Source: Streptomyces sp. NBC_00083 (GTDB lineage: Bacteria; Actinomycetota; Actinomycetes; Streptomycetales; Streptomycetaceae). Taken from it: a stretch of 64,000 bases of DNA. Below are positions 25,381-33,866 of the stretch, piece after piece. Every line of letters starts with the position of its first letter. Positions within the stretch are counted from its first letter, which is position 1. Under the pieces are notes generated by a model that saw only the letters and a list, made by a program, of their open reading frames with translations, ran no database searches and was not told the origin of the DNA. Location: the NCBI RefSeq assembly GCF_026343295.1, contig NZ_JAPELY010000003.1, positions 744,001-808,000 of the forward strand, given 5' to 3'. The position numbers and the translations under genes are program-made.

Positions 25381-26265
25381 TCACCGCAGCGCGTGCCCGG
25401 CCACCACCTGCCGGGGCGTGAAGTGCACGCGGCGTCCCGTGTGGTCGTCGTCGCCGGAGGCGCCGGGGCTGAGCCATTCGAGGTCGGCGCGGCCGGAGAG
25501 GTGCAGGGTGCGGCCGGTGGTGAAGTCGCAGAAGAGCAGGGCCGCCGAGGGGTCGACGGCGATGTTGCCGAGCGTGTTGAACATGTTGTTGCCCCAGTAG
25601 TCCGGCCACCACAGCCGCCCGTTGTCGACGCGGACGAATCCCGGCGGCCCGCCCCGGTGCGAGGCGTCGTTGCCGCGGGTGGGGTGCGCGCTGCCGATCA
25701 GGAAGGTGTCGGAGCGGCGGATGAGCGCGGCATCGTCGTCCGTGACGCCGCTTCCGCGGCGCACCGCGTCCGCATCCGGGCGGCTGTCCGCGGCGGGGAG
25801 GACGTGCCGGCTCTGGATGTACTGCGGGCAGTTCCCGTAGGCCTGCTCCACGTCGACCCCCAGCTCCCCGCCGCCGACGCCGGCCAGCGTTCCATTGACG
25901 CGCAGCCGCCTGCGGATGGCGAAGTCGACCACGATGAGCCCGACCGCCTGGCCCGCCCGCAGGCGCCGCAGCGGATCCCCCTCGGCCGGAACCGCCCGTA
26001 CCCGGAGGCGGGCGGGGGAGGCCACGTGCAGGAATCCGGGCGGGCCGACGAGCGGGGAGATCCACAGCGCCCCGTCCTCGTCGCGGGCGGTGACGGCCGC
26101 GAAGGTCCGGTCCGCGAGGAAGCGCGCCACGCCGCCGCCCAGCTCCGCGGGCGCCATCATGCCCGTGAGCCGGGCCGCCTCCTCCTCCGTGCCGGCCCGG
26201 CGCTGCACGGCCAGCTCGCCCTCGTGAAAGCCGGGCAGGGTGCCGCGTCCGAAGTGAGTCATCAC
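25381..26265 (-). CDS. Pyridoxamine 5'-phosphate oxidase-fold flavin-binding protein
   Basis: A 294-residue protein of the PNPOx-like split-barrel family. The N-terminal segment MMTHFGRGTLPGFHEGELAV begins a subgroup in which a barrel (AAVTARDEDGALWISPLVG) is followed by a second half with DTFLIGSAHP and a C-terminal LFCDFTTGRTLHLSGRADLEW. Members bind FMN or F420 and reduce or sense small molecules. GGAAGGAA lies six bases before the first of two adjacent ATG codons. It is divergent from a CGNR-type regulator, across a promoter region with repeated CCGTT elements. The substrate is unknown. Confidence 0.83.
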   Translation of the reverse strand: MMTHFGRGTLPGFHEGELAVQRRAGTEEEAARLTGMMAPAELGGGVARFLADRTFAAVTARDEDGALWISPLVGPPGFLHVASPARLRVRAVPAEGDPLRRLRAGQAVGLIVVDFAIRRRLRVNGTLAGVGGGELGVDVEQAYGNCPQYIQSRHVLPAADSRPDADAVRRGSGVTDDDAALIRRSDTFLIGSAHPTRGNDASHRGGPPGFVRVDNGRLWWPDYWGNNMFNTLGNIAVDPSAALLFCDFTTGRTLHLSGRADLEWLSPGASGDDDHTGRRVHFTPRQVVAGHALR

Positions 26266-26283
26266 TGTTCCTTCCGCATAGGG

Positions 26284-26299
26284 CGGGCGGTACCGCCCG
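26284..26299. promoter_or_regulatory. 16-bp perfect palindrome just upstream of the PNPOx gene
   Basis: CGGGCGGTACCGCCCG is a perfect palindrome 18 bp before the start codon of the PNPOx-fold gene (minus strand). It could fold in the mRNA leader or be an operator. Confidence 0.35.
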
Positions 26300-26406
26300 G
26301 GGGCCGAGGGCGGACGGGGGAGTGACCGCCGGTCCGGCCCCCGGTCGGGGGGTGGGCCGGGCCGGCGGGGAGGAGGTCGGGTTCGTTCTGCCGGTTAGGA
26401 GACAAG

Positions 26407-26477
26407 TCATCCGTTAGAAAAAGCCTGCCACGCCGGAGGCGACCTGTCAACGGATGAACCTGCCTGCAACCGTTGGA
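26407..26477. promoter_or_regulatory. Candidate CGNR-regulator binding sites in divergent promoter
   Basis: TCATCCGTT (26407-26415) and AACGGATGA (26449-26457) are perfect nine-base inverted copies 33 bp apart. AACCGTTGG follows at about 26469, and CCGGTTAGG lies at about 26389. Repeated CCGTT cores on both sides of the promoter suit a regulator controlling both divergent genes. Confidence 0.45.
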
Positions 26478-26498
26478 AGTGGGGGTAGCCTCGGGCGC

Positions 26499-27116
26499 AT
26501 GGACACCAACGCACCGGTGCTCGGGGAGCCGCTCCCCGTAGAGCTGATGAACACCGTCTGGGCCGACAGGGAAGGCGTGTACGACGCGCTGCGCGACGCC
26601 GACGGCGTCAGGGCGTGGCTCCGCTCCGTTGCGTCCCGTACGGAACTGATGCCGCGCGACGGCCTCGATGGCCTCGGCGCGGCGGAGCTCGACCGGCTCG
26701 GCGTGCGGCTGATCGGGCTGCGTGACGCCCTGCGCCGCCTCGCGGCCGAGGCCACCGAGGATCCGCGCCCGGTGGCCGCGGCGGACGCCGGCGAACTCGG
26801 GTCCGCCGTGGCCACGCTCAACGAGGCGGCCGGCCACACGCCCCACTGGTCGGAGCTGGCCTGGACGCCGGGCCGACCGCCCGCGCGGCACCTGCGGGCC
26901 GGTGGCCTCCCGGGCGCCGCCGTGGTCTCGGCCATCGCGGAGGACGCCATCGTCCTGTTCGGTGAGGACGCGGGCCGCCGGCTGCGCGCGTGCCTGGCGC
27001 CGGGCTGTGTCCTGTACTTCGTCAAACGGCACCCCCGCAGGGAGTGGTGCTCGGCGGCGTGCGGCAACCGGGCGCGCTCCGCCCGCCATTACGAACGACA
27101 CCGCCGCACGGATTGA
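26499..27116 (+). CDS. CGNR zinc-finger / ABATE-domain transcriptional regulator
   Basis: A 205-residue predicted stress-type regulator. The N-terminal ABATE domain (residues ~10-150) starts LPVELMNTVWADREG. The C-terminal zinc finger is CLAPGCVLYFV ... WCSAACGNRARSARHYERHR, with the four cysteines and the CGNR signature that contacts DNA. TAGCCT lies six bases before ATG 26499, so the mRNA is probably leaderless. It is divergent from the PNPOx-fold gene, which it probably controls with itself. Confidence 0.9.
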   Translation: MDTNAPVLGEPLPVELMNTVWADREGVYDALRDADGVRAWLRSVASRTELMPRDGLDGLGAAELDRLGVRLIGLRDALRRLAAEATEDPRPVAAADAGELGSAVATLNEAAGHTPHWSELAWTPGRPPARHLRAGGLPGAAVVSAIAEDAIVLFGEDAGRRLRACLAPGCVLYFVKRHPRREWCSAACGNRARSARHYERHRRTD

Positions 27117-27495
27117 CGTCCGTGACGCCGCGCCCGTCAACCGGCCCGGAATACCGGTTGGTTGAGGGGCGCCGTTGCGAGGGTGCCCACGGAGACCCTC
27201 CTCGCTCCCTCCATGGGTCGGACAACCTTCGTCGACCGGCCGGCGGCCGAGGGCGCCCGCGTACCCGGCTGGGAGCCGGACATCCCCCACCTTTCGCGGG
27301 ACCTGATCTCCAAGTACGTCGCGGATCTGCGGACGCAACGCCTTCTGCGGCCGGTGCGGCCGGACCGGGCGCGCAGTCGCGGCCCCGCCGCTCAGGACGT
27401 GCACGGGACGGCCGACGGCGCGAAGCTGGAGGTGGGCCCTGCGCGGCACGGCCGCCTCCGCCCCGATCGCCGTCGTGCGCCGGAAGGAGATCTCC
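27117..27495. other. Non-coding stretch of 379 bp
   Basis: Apart from the hairpin at 27138-27160 I see no conserved element. Several short frames are open but their codon bias is poor. The promoter of the following methyltransferase should lie in the right half. Confidence 0.45.
27138..27160 (+). terminator. Stem-loop after CGNR gene
   Basis: CAACCGG (27138-27144) pairs with CCGGTTG (27154-27160) around nine bases, 21 bp after the CGNR stop codon. It is probably a weak terminator; the arms also resemble the CCGTT elements of the CGNR promoter. Confidence 0.45.
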
Positions 27496-28302
27496 ATGGA
27501 CGGAGCACCGGATCCCCTCGGCGCGGGACGGTACGGGACGGGACTCTTCACGCCCGATGCCACGGGCGAGGGAGAGCGCATCGACTACGGCGCCCTCGCC
27601 TACGACGCGGTGAGCCGGGCCCGGCTGACCGCCCTCGGCGTGGGCCCGGGGTGGCGCTGCCTCGAAGTGGGCGCCGGAACGGGAACGATCAGCCGCTGGC
27701 TGGCCGAGGACGTCGGGGCCGCGGACGTGCTGGCGCTGGACCGCGACCCCAGGTTCGTGCGCACCCGCCCCGGCGGGGTGGTGCGCACGATGACCGCGGA
27801 CATCACCGATCCGACGCTGGCGCCGGGCCGGTTCGACCTCGTCCACTGCCGGTTCGTCCTCATGCACCTGCCCGAACACGCGGAGGTCCTGCGCCGCCTG
27901 GCCGGCTGGGTGGCACCCGGCGGCCGGCTGGTGGTCGGCGACGCCGTCGACCTGACCACGGACCGGTCGCCGAGCAGCCCCTACCAGCGGGCCATGACGG
28001 CCATGTGGCAGGTGCTGCGCGAACGGATCGGCACGGACATCACCTGGGTGACCCGCTATCCGCAGCTCCTGCGCGAACTGGGGCTGCTGGACGTCGGTGC
28101 GGAGATCGTGGTGCCGCCGCTGACCGTCGACGCCCCCATCACGGCCTTCTGGAAGACCACATGGTCCGGCATGCGGGACGCTCTCGAAGCCAGTCCGCTC
28201 CTTGCGGACGGTGAACTCGACGCCGCCCTGGCCGAGTTGGCCTCGCCCTCCCTCGCCGCCCTGTCGCCCGGCATGATCACCGCGTGGGGCCGACGCCCGT
28301 AG
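27496..28302 (+). CDS. Class I SAM-dependent methyltransferase
   Basis: A 268-residue methyltransferase of the UbiE/menaquinone-like small-molecule type. Motif I is LEVGAGTGTISRWLAE, the acidic loop is VLALDRDPRFV, the post-motif is FDLVHCRFVLMHLPEH, and the next is PGGRLVVGDAVDL. C-terminal residues 200-268 form a cap (TAFWKTTWSGMRDALEAS) that probably selects the substrate. GGAAGGAGA is an excellent ribosome site before ATG 27496. It is not obviously in an operon; it converges on the LysR gene. The substrate is unknown. Confidence 0.85.
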   Translation: MDGAPDPLGAGRYGTGLFTPDATGEGERIDYGALAYDAVSRARLTALGVGPGWRCLEVGAGTGTISRWLAEDVGAADVLALDRDPRFVRTRPGGVVRTMTADITDPTLAPGRFDLVHCRFVLMHLPEHAEVLRRLAGWVAPGGRLVVGDAVDLTTDRSPSSPYQRAMTAMWQVLRERIGTDITWVTRYPQLLRELGLLDVGAEIVVPPLTVDAPITAFWKTTWSGMRDALEASPLLADGELDAALAELASPSLAALSPGMITAWGRRP

Positions 28303-28320
28303 CCCGGCCCCCTGTGGCGG

Positions 28321-29223
28321 TCAGCGTGCTGCCCCGGCGAGGGCGGTCCGTGCGAGGTCGCGCAGCCAGGCGTGTGCGGGGTCGGTGTCGTAGCGCTGGT
28401 GCCACGACAAGTACACCCGGGCGGCGGGCAGTTCGAACGGCAGCGGGAGGAGCGCAAGGCCGAGGTCCGTGGCCGCTGCGCGCGTCGTCGATTCGGGGGC
28501 GGTGACCAGGAGGTCGGAGTCGCGCACGAAGGCCAGGCCCGCCGCTTCGGTCGGCGCGGTCGCCACCACGCGCCGCGTGCGTCCGAGCCGCGCCAGGGCG
28601 CCGTCGAGTGCGCTCTCGAACCGTCCCCGCCTGGAGATGGTGAGGTGGTCGGCGTCGGCGTACCGGGCGAGGGTGAGGGATCCGTCCCGGGCGAGCGGAT
28701 GGCCGTGCCGTACGACGACGATGTGACCGGTCTCGGCGACGAGCTCGCCGCGCACATCGGACCGGCCCGGATGGTCGGCGTTCGCTTCGAGGTCGACTTC
28801 GCCGCGGCGCAACTCAGGTGTGTCGACGCTCGATTCGGCGAGGAAGCGCAGCCGTACGCCGGGGGCCTGCTCGCGCACCGCCGCGAGGAGCGCGGGACCG
28901 CCCAGCGCGACGAGCGAATCGTGCCAGCGCAGGGTGAACGTCCGCTCCAGCGTGGCGAGATCGAGCTCGCGGCTCGGCGCCAGCACGCCCTGGACCTGCT
29001 GGAGCAGCTCATGGACCTGCGCGCGAATGGCCAGGGCGTACGGGGTCGGGGTCATGGTGCGCCCGGTGCGCACCAGGATCTGATCTCCCGTCGTCCTGCG
29101 GATCCGGCCGAGGCTCCGGCTCATGGCGGGAGCCGTCACGTGCAGACGCGCGGCGGCACCGGCCACGCTTCCCTCGTCGAGGAGCGCGTCGAGGGCGGCG
29201 AGGAGGTTCAAATCCAGTTGCAT
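28321..29223 (-). CDS. LysR-family transcriptional regulator
   Basis: A 300-residue regulator. The N-terminal winged HTH begins directly at LDLNLLAALDALLDEGSVAGAA and continues LHVTAPAMSRSLGRIRRTTG. Residues ~90-300 form the periplasmic-binding-protein-like effector domain. ATG 29223 is preferred over an upstream extension because the family starts just before LNLL and because TAAAGT lies seven bases upstream (leaderless). It is divergent from the IMPase-like and F420-type reductase genes, its probable targets. The effector is unknown. Confidence 0.9.
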   Translation of the reverse strand: MQLDLNLLAALDALLDEGSVAGAAARLHVTAPAMSRSLGRIRRTTGDQILVRTGRTMTPTPYALAIRAQVHELLQQVQGVLAPSRELDLATLERTFTLRWHDSLVALGGPALLAAVREQAPGVRLRFLAESSVDTPELRRGEVDLEANADHPGRSDVRGELVAETGHIVVVRHGHPLARDGSLTLARYADADHLTISRRGRFESALDGALARLGRTRRVVATAPTEAAGLAFVRDSDLLVTAPESTTRAAATDLGLALLPLPFELPAARVYLSWHQRYDTDPAHAWLRDLARTALAGAAR

Positions 29224-29368
29224 GGGAGTCACTTTACGCGTGCCTGACATGCAGTTGTGGTTAATGCTCCGCACCCCTACCTTCGAGATGCGGGACAACG
29301 CGGAACAGCAACTCCGGCCCCGCCCGCACCACTTACCCCAACCCCTCTGCCGCTATGGGAGTTCTGCC

Positions 29369-30211
29369 ATGTCCGACTCGCTCCAGAGCACAGCCGATGC
29401 CGCCACTTCCGTACTCACCGACGCGCCCTTTGACGCCGATCTGCTGGCGCAGACGGTGACGGCCGTGGAAGCGGGCGGCGCGGCGCTGCGCGACCGGTTC
29501 GGCGGCGTGGTCCGCCACCGGACGCGCGAAGAGCTGATGGACGCGCTCGCCGCCAACGACGACGCGGTCCTCGACGTCCTGCGTCCGCGCCTCACCGCGC
29601 TGCGCCCCGGCGCCGGTTGGGTCGAGGAGGAGCTCGCGGGCGGGGCGCTGCCCGCCGGTGAGTGGTGGGTCGTCGACCCGGCCGAGGGCAACGTCAACCA
29701 CCTGCACGCTCTGCCGGACTGGGCGGTCACCGCGACCCTCGTACGCGAGAACCAGCCGGTGCTCACCGTCGTCCACCTGCCGTTGACCGGCGAGACCTAC
29801 ACCGCGCTCGCGGGCGGCGGCGCCTACCTCGACGGCCGGCCGCTGCACGTGTCCGACACCGCGGACCTCGGCCTCTCCATCGTCGCCACGAGCCAGGCCA
29901 GGCCCGACGAGGCCGAAGCCGTCACGCGGCGCATCGGCTCCTCGATCACGGCCATGCTGCTCGACGCTCTCGTGGTGCGGACGTCGGTCCCCGCCACCCT
30001 GCACCTGGTGAACGTGGCCGCCGGACGGATCGACGCCTTCTGGCAGTTCGCCGGCGCCCGTGCGGACCTGCTGCCCGGCGCGCTGCTCGTCCAGGAGGCC
30101 GGCGGGCGCGTCTCCGACGCCGAGGGCCGGCCGTGGACGACACAGAGCGACAGCATGCTGGCCGCCGCGCCCGGTGTGCACGCCGACGCCGTCGCCACGC
30201 TTTCGCGCTGA
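29369..30211 (+). CDS. Inositol-monophosphatase-fold protein with altered metal site
   Basis: A 280-residue protein of the IMPase/FIG superfamily. The fold is clear: VEEELAGG matches the first metal motif, and ADLLPGALLVQEAGG matches the C-terminal WD...AAG-EAGG region. However, the central motif, normally DP(I/L)DGTxNF, reads DPAEGNVNHLH, replacing the second metal-binding Asp by Glu and the Thr by Asn. The usual Trp-Asp pair reads Ala-Asp. It may be a phosphatase with changed specificity or have lost catalysis. The gene is followed 59 bp later by an F420-type reductase, with LysR divergent. Confidence 0.82.
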   Translation: MSDSLQSTADAATSVLTDAPFDADLLAQTVTAVEAGGAALRDRFGGVVRHRTREELMDALAANDDAVLDVLRPRLTALRPGAGWVEEELAGGALPAGEWWVVDPAEGNVNHLHALPDWAVTATLVRENQPVLTVVHLPLTGETYTALAGGGAYLDGRPLHVSDTADLGLSIVATSQARPDEAEAVTRRIGSSITAMLLDALVVRTSVPATLHLVNVAAGRIDAFWQFAGARADLLPGALLVQEAGGRVSDAEGRPWTTQSDSMLAAAPGVHADAVATLSR

Positions 30212-30270
30212 CCGCCTCCGCGCCCTCGATACCCCACGACTGAGACCCAGTAGTACCGAAAGGACCAGCT

Positions 30271-30867
30271 ATGACCATGATCGCTGTACTCGGAAACGGC
30301 CGCGTGGGCGGTGGCCTGTCCGCGGCCCTCACCCGGGCCGGGCACCAGGTGACCGTCGCGGACCGCTCGCCGGGCGCCGCGGCCGACGCCGCCGGGGCCG
30401 CGCAGATCGTCATCAACGCGACGCCGGGCGCAGGCTCCCTGGAACGGCTCGCCGCCCTGCGCGAGGAGCTCGCGGGAAAGATCCTCGTGGACGTGTCCAA
30501 TGCCACCGCGGACGGCCCGGACGGCCTCCCCACCGACCTGCTCTATCCGGGCTCGAGCCTCGCGGAACAGCTCCAACGGGCGCTCCCCGACACGCGGGTG
30601 GTGAAGACCCTCAACACCATGCTGTTCACGGTGATGACCGCCCCCACGACCCTGACCCAGCCGCCCACCGCCTTCCTCTCCGGCCAGGACGCGGAGGCGA
30701 AGCAGACGGTCCACGGCCTCCTCCAGGACCTGGGCTGGCCGCGGGACTGGGTCACGGACCTCGGCGGAATAGAAACGGCGCGAGCGGTGGAGGCGGCTGT
30801 CCTGTTCGTCCCGCATGTGATCCGCTCCAGCGGATTCGCGCCCTTCGCCGTGTCGATCGCCCGCTGA
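30271..30867 (+). CDS. NADPH-dependent F420 reductase-like oxidoreductase
   Basis: A 198-residue Rossmann-fold protein. The dinucleotide motif GNGRVGGGL is at residues 8-16, with a basic DRS next to the second strand that suits NADPH. VKTLNTMLFTVM and the C-terminal ETARAVEAAVLFVPHVI match the family of F420-dependent NADP reductases and their ferric-reductase-like cousins (YedZ-type). Only one domain is present, as in F420 reductases. AAAGGACC precedes the ATG. It probably forms an operon with the IMPase-like gene. The true hydride partner (F420 or another) cannot be read from sequence. Confidence 0.8.
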   Translation: MTMIAVLGNGRVGGGLSAALTRAGHQVTVADRSPGAAADAAGAAQIVINATPGAGSLERLAALREELAGKILVDVSNATADGPDGLPTDLLYPGSSLAEQLQRALPDTRVVKTLNTMLFTVMTAPTTLTQPPTAFLSGQDAEAKQTVHGLLQDLGWPRDWVTDLGGIETARAVEAAVLFVPHVIRSSGFAPFAVSIAR

Positions 30868-30914
30868 GGGGTGCTCGCCCCGGGCCGGGTGGTCTCGCGC
30901 TCGCGGTACGCGCC

Positions 30915-31589
30915 CTAGCCGGCAGCCTGCGCCGCGGACGAGGCGGTGGCCGGCGCGCGGTGGGCACTGCCGCGCCAGGTGGAGATGGACAGGGCGAGCA
31001 TCCAGTAGCTGAAGATCGCGCCCATGAGGGCGGTGGTGCCCCATCCGTTCGCGGCGTAGAAGTGTGCGGGATCGTTGCCGAAGAACAGGGACGGTACGAA
31101 GGCCAGGTTGACGCCTGCCAGGGCGAGGGCGGAGCGGCCGGTCCAGCGGGGCAGCATGCCGGTCCGGGTGATCGCGTAGCCCATTGCGGTCAGGAAGAGC
31201 GCCAGCATGAGGCGGCCGATGGACCCGTACAGGATGTAGGTGCCGCTGACGGTGACGGTCGGGTCGATGGGATGGTCGGCGGCGATGACCGCGCCCGCTT
31301 CGAGCCCGCTCGACACCAGGGTGACCGTCGCGTAGACGAGCCCCGAGGCGAAGGCCAGGGTGCCGGCCCATTCGTACGCGGGGCTGGTCCTCTTGACCGC
31401 TTCCCGGAAGGCGGTGGTGAAGACGATCAGGAAGGCCAGCGCGAGAATTCCGATCAGGAGGCGTGCGAGGACGTTCGCGTCCGGTGGCGGGCCGTCGTAG
31501 AGGAAGTACAGCGGCACTTCCACGATGAAGGCGACTGCGGTCAGGATGCCGGCCAGGCCCATCAGGCGCCTCGCTCCACGGTGGTCCAT
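30915..31589 (-). CDS. DUF4386 membrane protein
   Basis: A 224-residue integral membrane protein with about six hydrophobic segments: LAGILTAVAFIVEVPLYFL, IGILALAFLIVFTTAF, GTLAFASGLVYATVTLV, a central pair around GSIGRLMLALFLTAMGYAI, and two more. This is the layout of the DUF4386 family, whose role is unknown. The ATG at 31589 is chosen because CAGGGGGAA precedes it and because the protein then starts MDHRGARRLMGLAG as family members do. It is transcribed alone. Confidence 0.83.
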   Translation of the reverse strand: MDHRGARRLMGLAGILTAVAFIVEVPLYFLYDGPPPDANVLARLLIGILALAFLIVFTTAFREAVKRTSPAYEWAGTLAFASGLVYATVTLVSSGLEAGAVIAADHPIDPTVTVSGTYILYGSIGRLMLALFLTAMGYAITRTGMLPRWTGRSALALAGVNLAFVPSLFFGNDPAHFYAANGWGTTALMGAIFSYWMLALSISTWRGSAHRAPATASSAAQAAG

Positions 31590-31744
31590 GGTTTCCCCCT
31601 GGGTGGTGTGGTGGGTGTTCGTCCAGGTGGAGTCTGAACCCCGCGGGCGGCCGCCGTCGCTGGGCCTGAACACCCGAACCGGGGTGGCCCTGGCGACACC
31701 CACCGAGGGCGGCGGAGCGGAATCCGGCGGTGTCGGGGGCTTCG

Positions 31745-32434
31745 TCAGATCAGGGACGTCAGATGATCCGCGAATCCGCCGTGGGCGCGGCCCTGGAGGC
31801 GGGGTGAGGTGAGGACGGGGCAGGCCGCAGTGGCGAGTACGCGGTGCCCACCTTCGCGCAGGGCCGCGATGAGGGCCTGGTCCTCACCCACCGGAAGGGG
31901 TGGAAAGCCCCCCACTGCCAGATAGGCGGCCGCGGTGACGCCCAGGTTGGCCCCGTGGACATGCGGGTGGTGCCACGTGCCGTGCGTCGGCCGCGTCGCC
32001 TCGTAACGGGCGCGGTGCAGCTGCGTGAGGGGGGACGTCGAGGGCAGTGCGACCGTGCCCACGACCGCCTCCCATCCCTCCCGCGCGTGAGCGAGTTGGT
32101 GGGCCAGCCACCGCGGCGGCACTTCGCTGTCCGCGTCGGTGGTGGCGATCCAGACGTGCTCGGTCGCCGCGCCGAGTACGCGCAGCGCGTGCGCGGCACC
32201 GGCCGCGCGGGCCAGCCCGGGGTTCCGTACGTCGCGCGTGACGACCGTGGCTCCCGCCGCACGGGCTGTGCGGGCGGTACGGTCCCGGCACGCGTCCGCG
32301 ACGACCACGGTCAGGACGCGTACCTGCGCAAGAGCGGGGTGTCCGCCGGCGGTGCGGACGGCGTGGAGGGCGGCCGGCAGGAGCGCTTCCTCGTCGTGGG
32401 CCGGGACGACGACAGCGACGGCGTCGATCCTCAC
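31745..32434 (-). CDS. Glycosyltransferase family 2 protein
   Basis: A 229-residue inverting glycosyltransferase. It opens AVAVVVPAHDEEALLPAAL, has the second donor-binding strand VLTVVVADACRDRT and the metal motif TTDADSEVPPRW, and later HGANLGVTAAAYLAVGGFP. It has no membrane segment, unlike NodC. The GTG start (32434) overlaps the stop of the methyltransferase gene by four bases (GTGA), so translation is coupled. It is the last gene of the four-gene operon whose other products are an acyl-CoA dehydrogenase, a PIG-L deacetylase and a NodS-like methyltransferase. The sugar and acceptor are unknown. Confidence 0.9.
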   Translation of the reverse strand: MRIDAVAVVVPAHDEEALLPAALHAVRTAGGHPALAQVRVLTVVVADACRDRTARTARAAGATVVTRDVRNPGLARAAGAAHALRVLGAATEHVWIATTDADSEVPPRWLAHQLAHAREGWEAVVGTVALPSTSPLTQLHRARYEATRPTHGTWHHPHVHGANLGVTAAAYLAVGGFPPLPVGEDQALIAALREGGHRVLATAACPVLTSPRLQGRAHGGFADHLTSLI

Positions 32435-33105
32435 GCCAGGCCCTCCCGCTCCGCCGGCGTCGCGGGCCGGCTTCCGTCGGCGTTCGGGCGTTGGTGGATC
32501 TGCAGGACGAAGTCGTCCTCCCGGTGGTCGGTCAGCAGGTGAAGGCCCGGCACACGCGCCAGCGCCTCGGCGATGTCGCTCCCGGTCGTGAGGTGCTCCG
32601 CGACGGGGTGGTTCCAGTGCACGGTGGCCAGGGTGCCGCCGGGCTCCAGGGAAGCGACCGCCCGGTCCAGGAGCGCGTGCAGCGTCGCTTCGTCGAGGTA
32701 GTAGAGCAGCTCGGACAGTACGATCAAGTCGAAGGATCCCTCGGGCCATTCACCGGGGACGGTCATGTGCCGCACACTCACGTGCGGGTGGGTGCGGGTG
32801 CGCCGCCGGGCAGTGGCGACCGCTTCCGGTACGCGGTCGCACGCCAGCACCGCGTCGCAGCGCACGGCCAGACGGCGCGTCAACTCTCCTACCGAGCAAG
32901 CGGGTTCGAAGGCGCGGCGGTAGCGCTCGCGGGGCAGCGCGGCGACGGTCAGGTCGTACTTGCGTCGCTCGTACCAGCGCTCCGCCAGGTGCCAGGGGTC
33001 CTTGGCGGCGCGGTACATGGCATCGAAGTACGAGGCCGGCGTGGAGTCGCCGCTCGTGTCCGGAGTGGGACGGCTGCTCGTGCCGGGCGTGGTGTGGCCG
33101 CTCAT
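32431..33105 (-). CDS. NodS-family SAM-dependent methyltransferase
   Basis: A 224-residue methyltransferase of the NodS type. NodS N-methylates the glucosamine end of Nod factors after deacetylation. Motifs are the N-terminal DPWHLAERWYERRKYDLTVA, the modified SAM motif AFEPACSVGELTRRLA, VLACDRVPEAVA and FDLIVLSELLYYLD. The ATG overlaps the stop codon of the PIG-L gene (ATGA). The likely substrate is an amino group exposed by the PIG-L enzyme, by analogy to NodB/NodS; this is inference, not shown. Confidence 0.9.
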   Translation of the reverse strand: MSGHTTPGTSSRPTPDTSGDSTPASYFDAMYRAAKDPWHLAERWYERRKYDLTVAALPRERYRRAFEPACSVGELTRRLAVRCDAVLACDRVPEAVATARRRTRTHPHVSVRHMTVPGEWPEGSFDLIVLSELLYYLDEATLHALLDRAVASLEPGGTLATVHWNHPVAEHLTTGSDIAEALARVPGLHLLTDHREDDFVLQIHQRPNADGSRPATPAEREGLA

Positions 33106-33866
33106 GTGAAGAACACCTCGATGTCCCGCAGGTGGTGGGCGAGTTCCTCCGGGGGCAGGACCGCCGCGTCGGCGGGGTCCGGCCCCAGGGGGTGGATCTG
33201 CGAGGCGAACTCCTCGACCGCCCGGCGCTTCAGTTCCACGATCTCCACGGGAAGACGCACCGCGGCGGCGGCGCCCCACGGCACCCGGGGGTCGGCCGGA
33301 CGCGCCCAGTGCCAGGTCCACACCGGATACGACCAGCAGTCGACGGACGCGGAACGGGCCGCCTGTGCCGCGGACCGGCCGGCCGCCTCGTGATCGCTGT
33401 GCACGTCCCCCGTCCACGGCGCCAGGCAGAGCCGGGCCCCTTCGAGCAGGGGCTTCAGCGCCGCCGCCACGTCGTGTTCGTGCAGGGCGACCCGGGTGTC
33501 CGCCACGCGCAGGCGGAGCACCTCGGTGCCGGGCGCGCCGAGGGCGGTCAGTGCGCGGCGGAGCTCTTCGGCCCGGATGTCGGCCAGTTCGGCGGGAGTG
33601 ACGCGGGTGCTGCCGGGGTGGGAGCCCTCGCCGTCGGTCACCGACACCACGGTGAGGTGGAGCCCGGCCCGCGCCATGAGGGCGAGGGTGCCGCCCGCTC
33701 CCAGGACCTCGTCGTCCGGATGGGCCGCTACGACGACGACCCGGCCGCGCTCGGGCAGGGCCGCCGGCGGGAGGGCGTCGAGCCCCCTCCAGGCACGCCA
33801 CTCCCGCTCCGGGGTGCCGGGCGCCTGGATCGGGTCGGCGGGCGGGGCCGCTTCTCCTCCGGTCAC
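33102..33866 (-). CDS. PIG-L family deacetylase
   Basis: A 254-residue zinc-dependent N-deacetylase of the PIG-L/LmbE family (GlcNAc-type amides, as in MshB). Zinc ligands are AHPDDEVLGAGG (about residues 49-60) and the later HSDHEAAG (about 157-164). Other landmarks are VTDGEGSHPGST and the C-terminal VEIVELKRRAVEEFASQIHPL. The GTG start overlaps the acyl-CoA dehydrogenase stop by four bases. It should expose a free amine on a sugar for the NodS-like enzyme encoded next. Confidence 0.92.
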   Translation of the reverse strand: MTGGEAAPPADPIQAPGTPEREWRAWRGLDALPPAALPERGRVVVVAAHPDDEVLGAGGTLALMARAGLHLTVVSVTDGEGSHPGSTRVTPAELADIRAEELRRALTALGAPGTEVLRLRVADTRVALHEHDVAAALKPLLEGARLCLAPWTGDVHSDHEAAGRSAAQAARSASVDCWSYPVWTWHWARPADPRVPWGAAAAVRLPVEIVELKRRAVEEFASQIHPLGPDPADAAVLPPEELAHHLRDIEVFFT

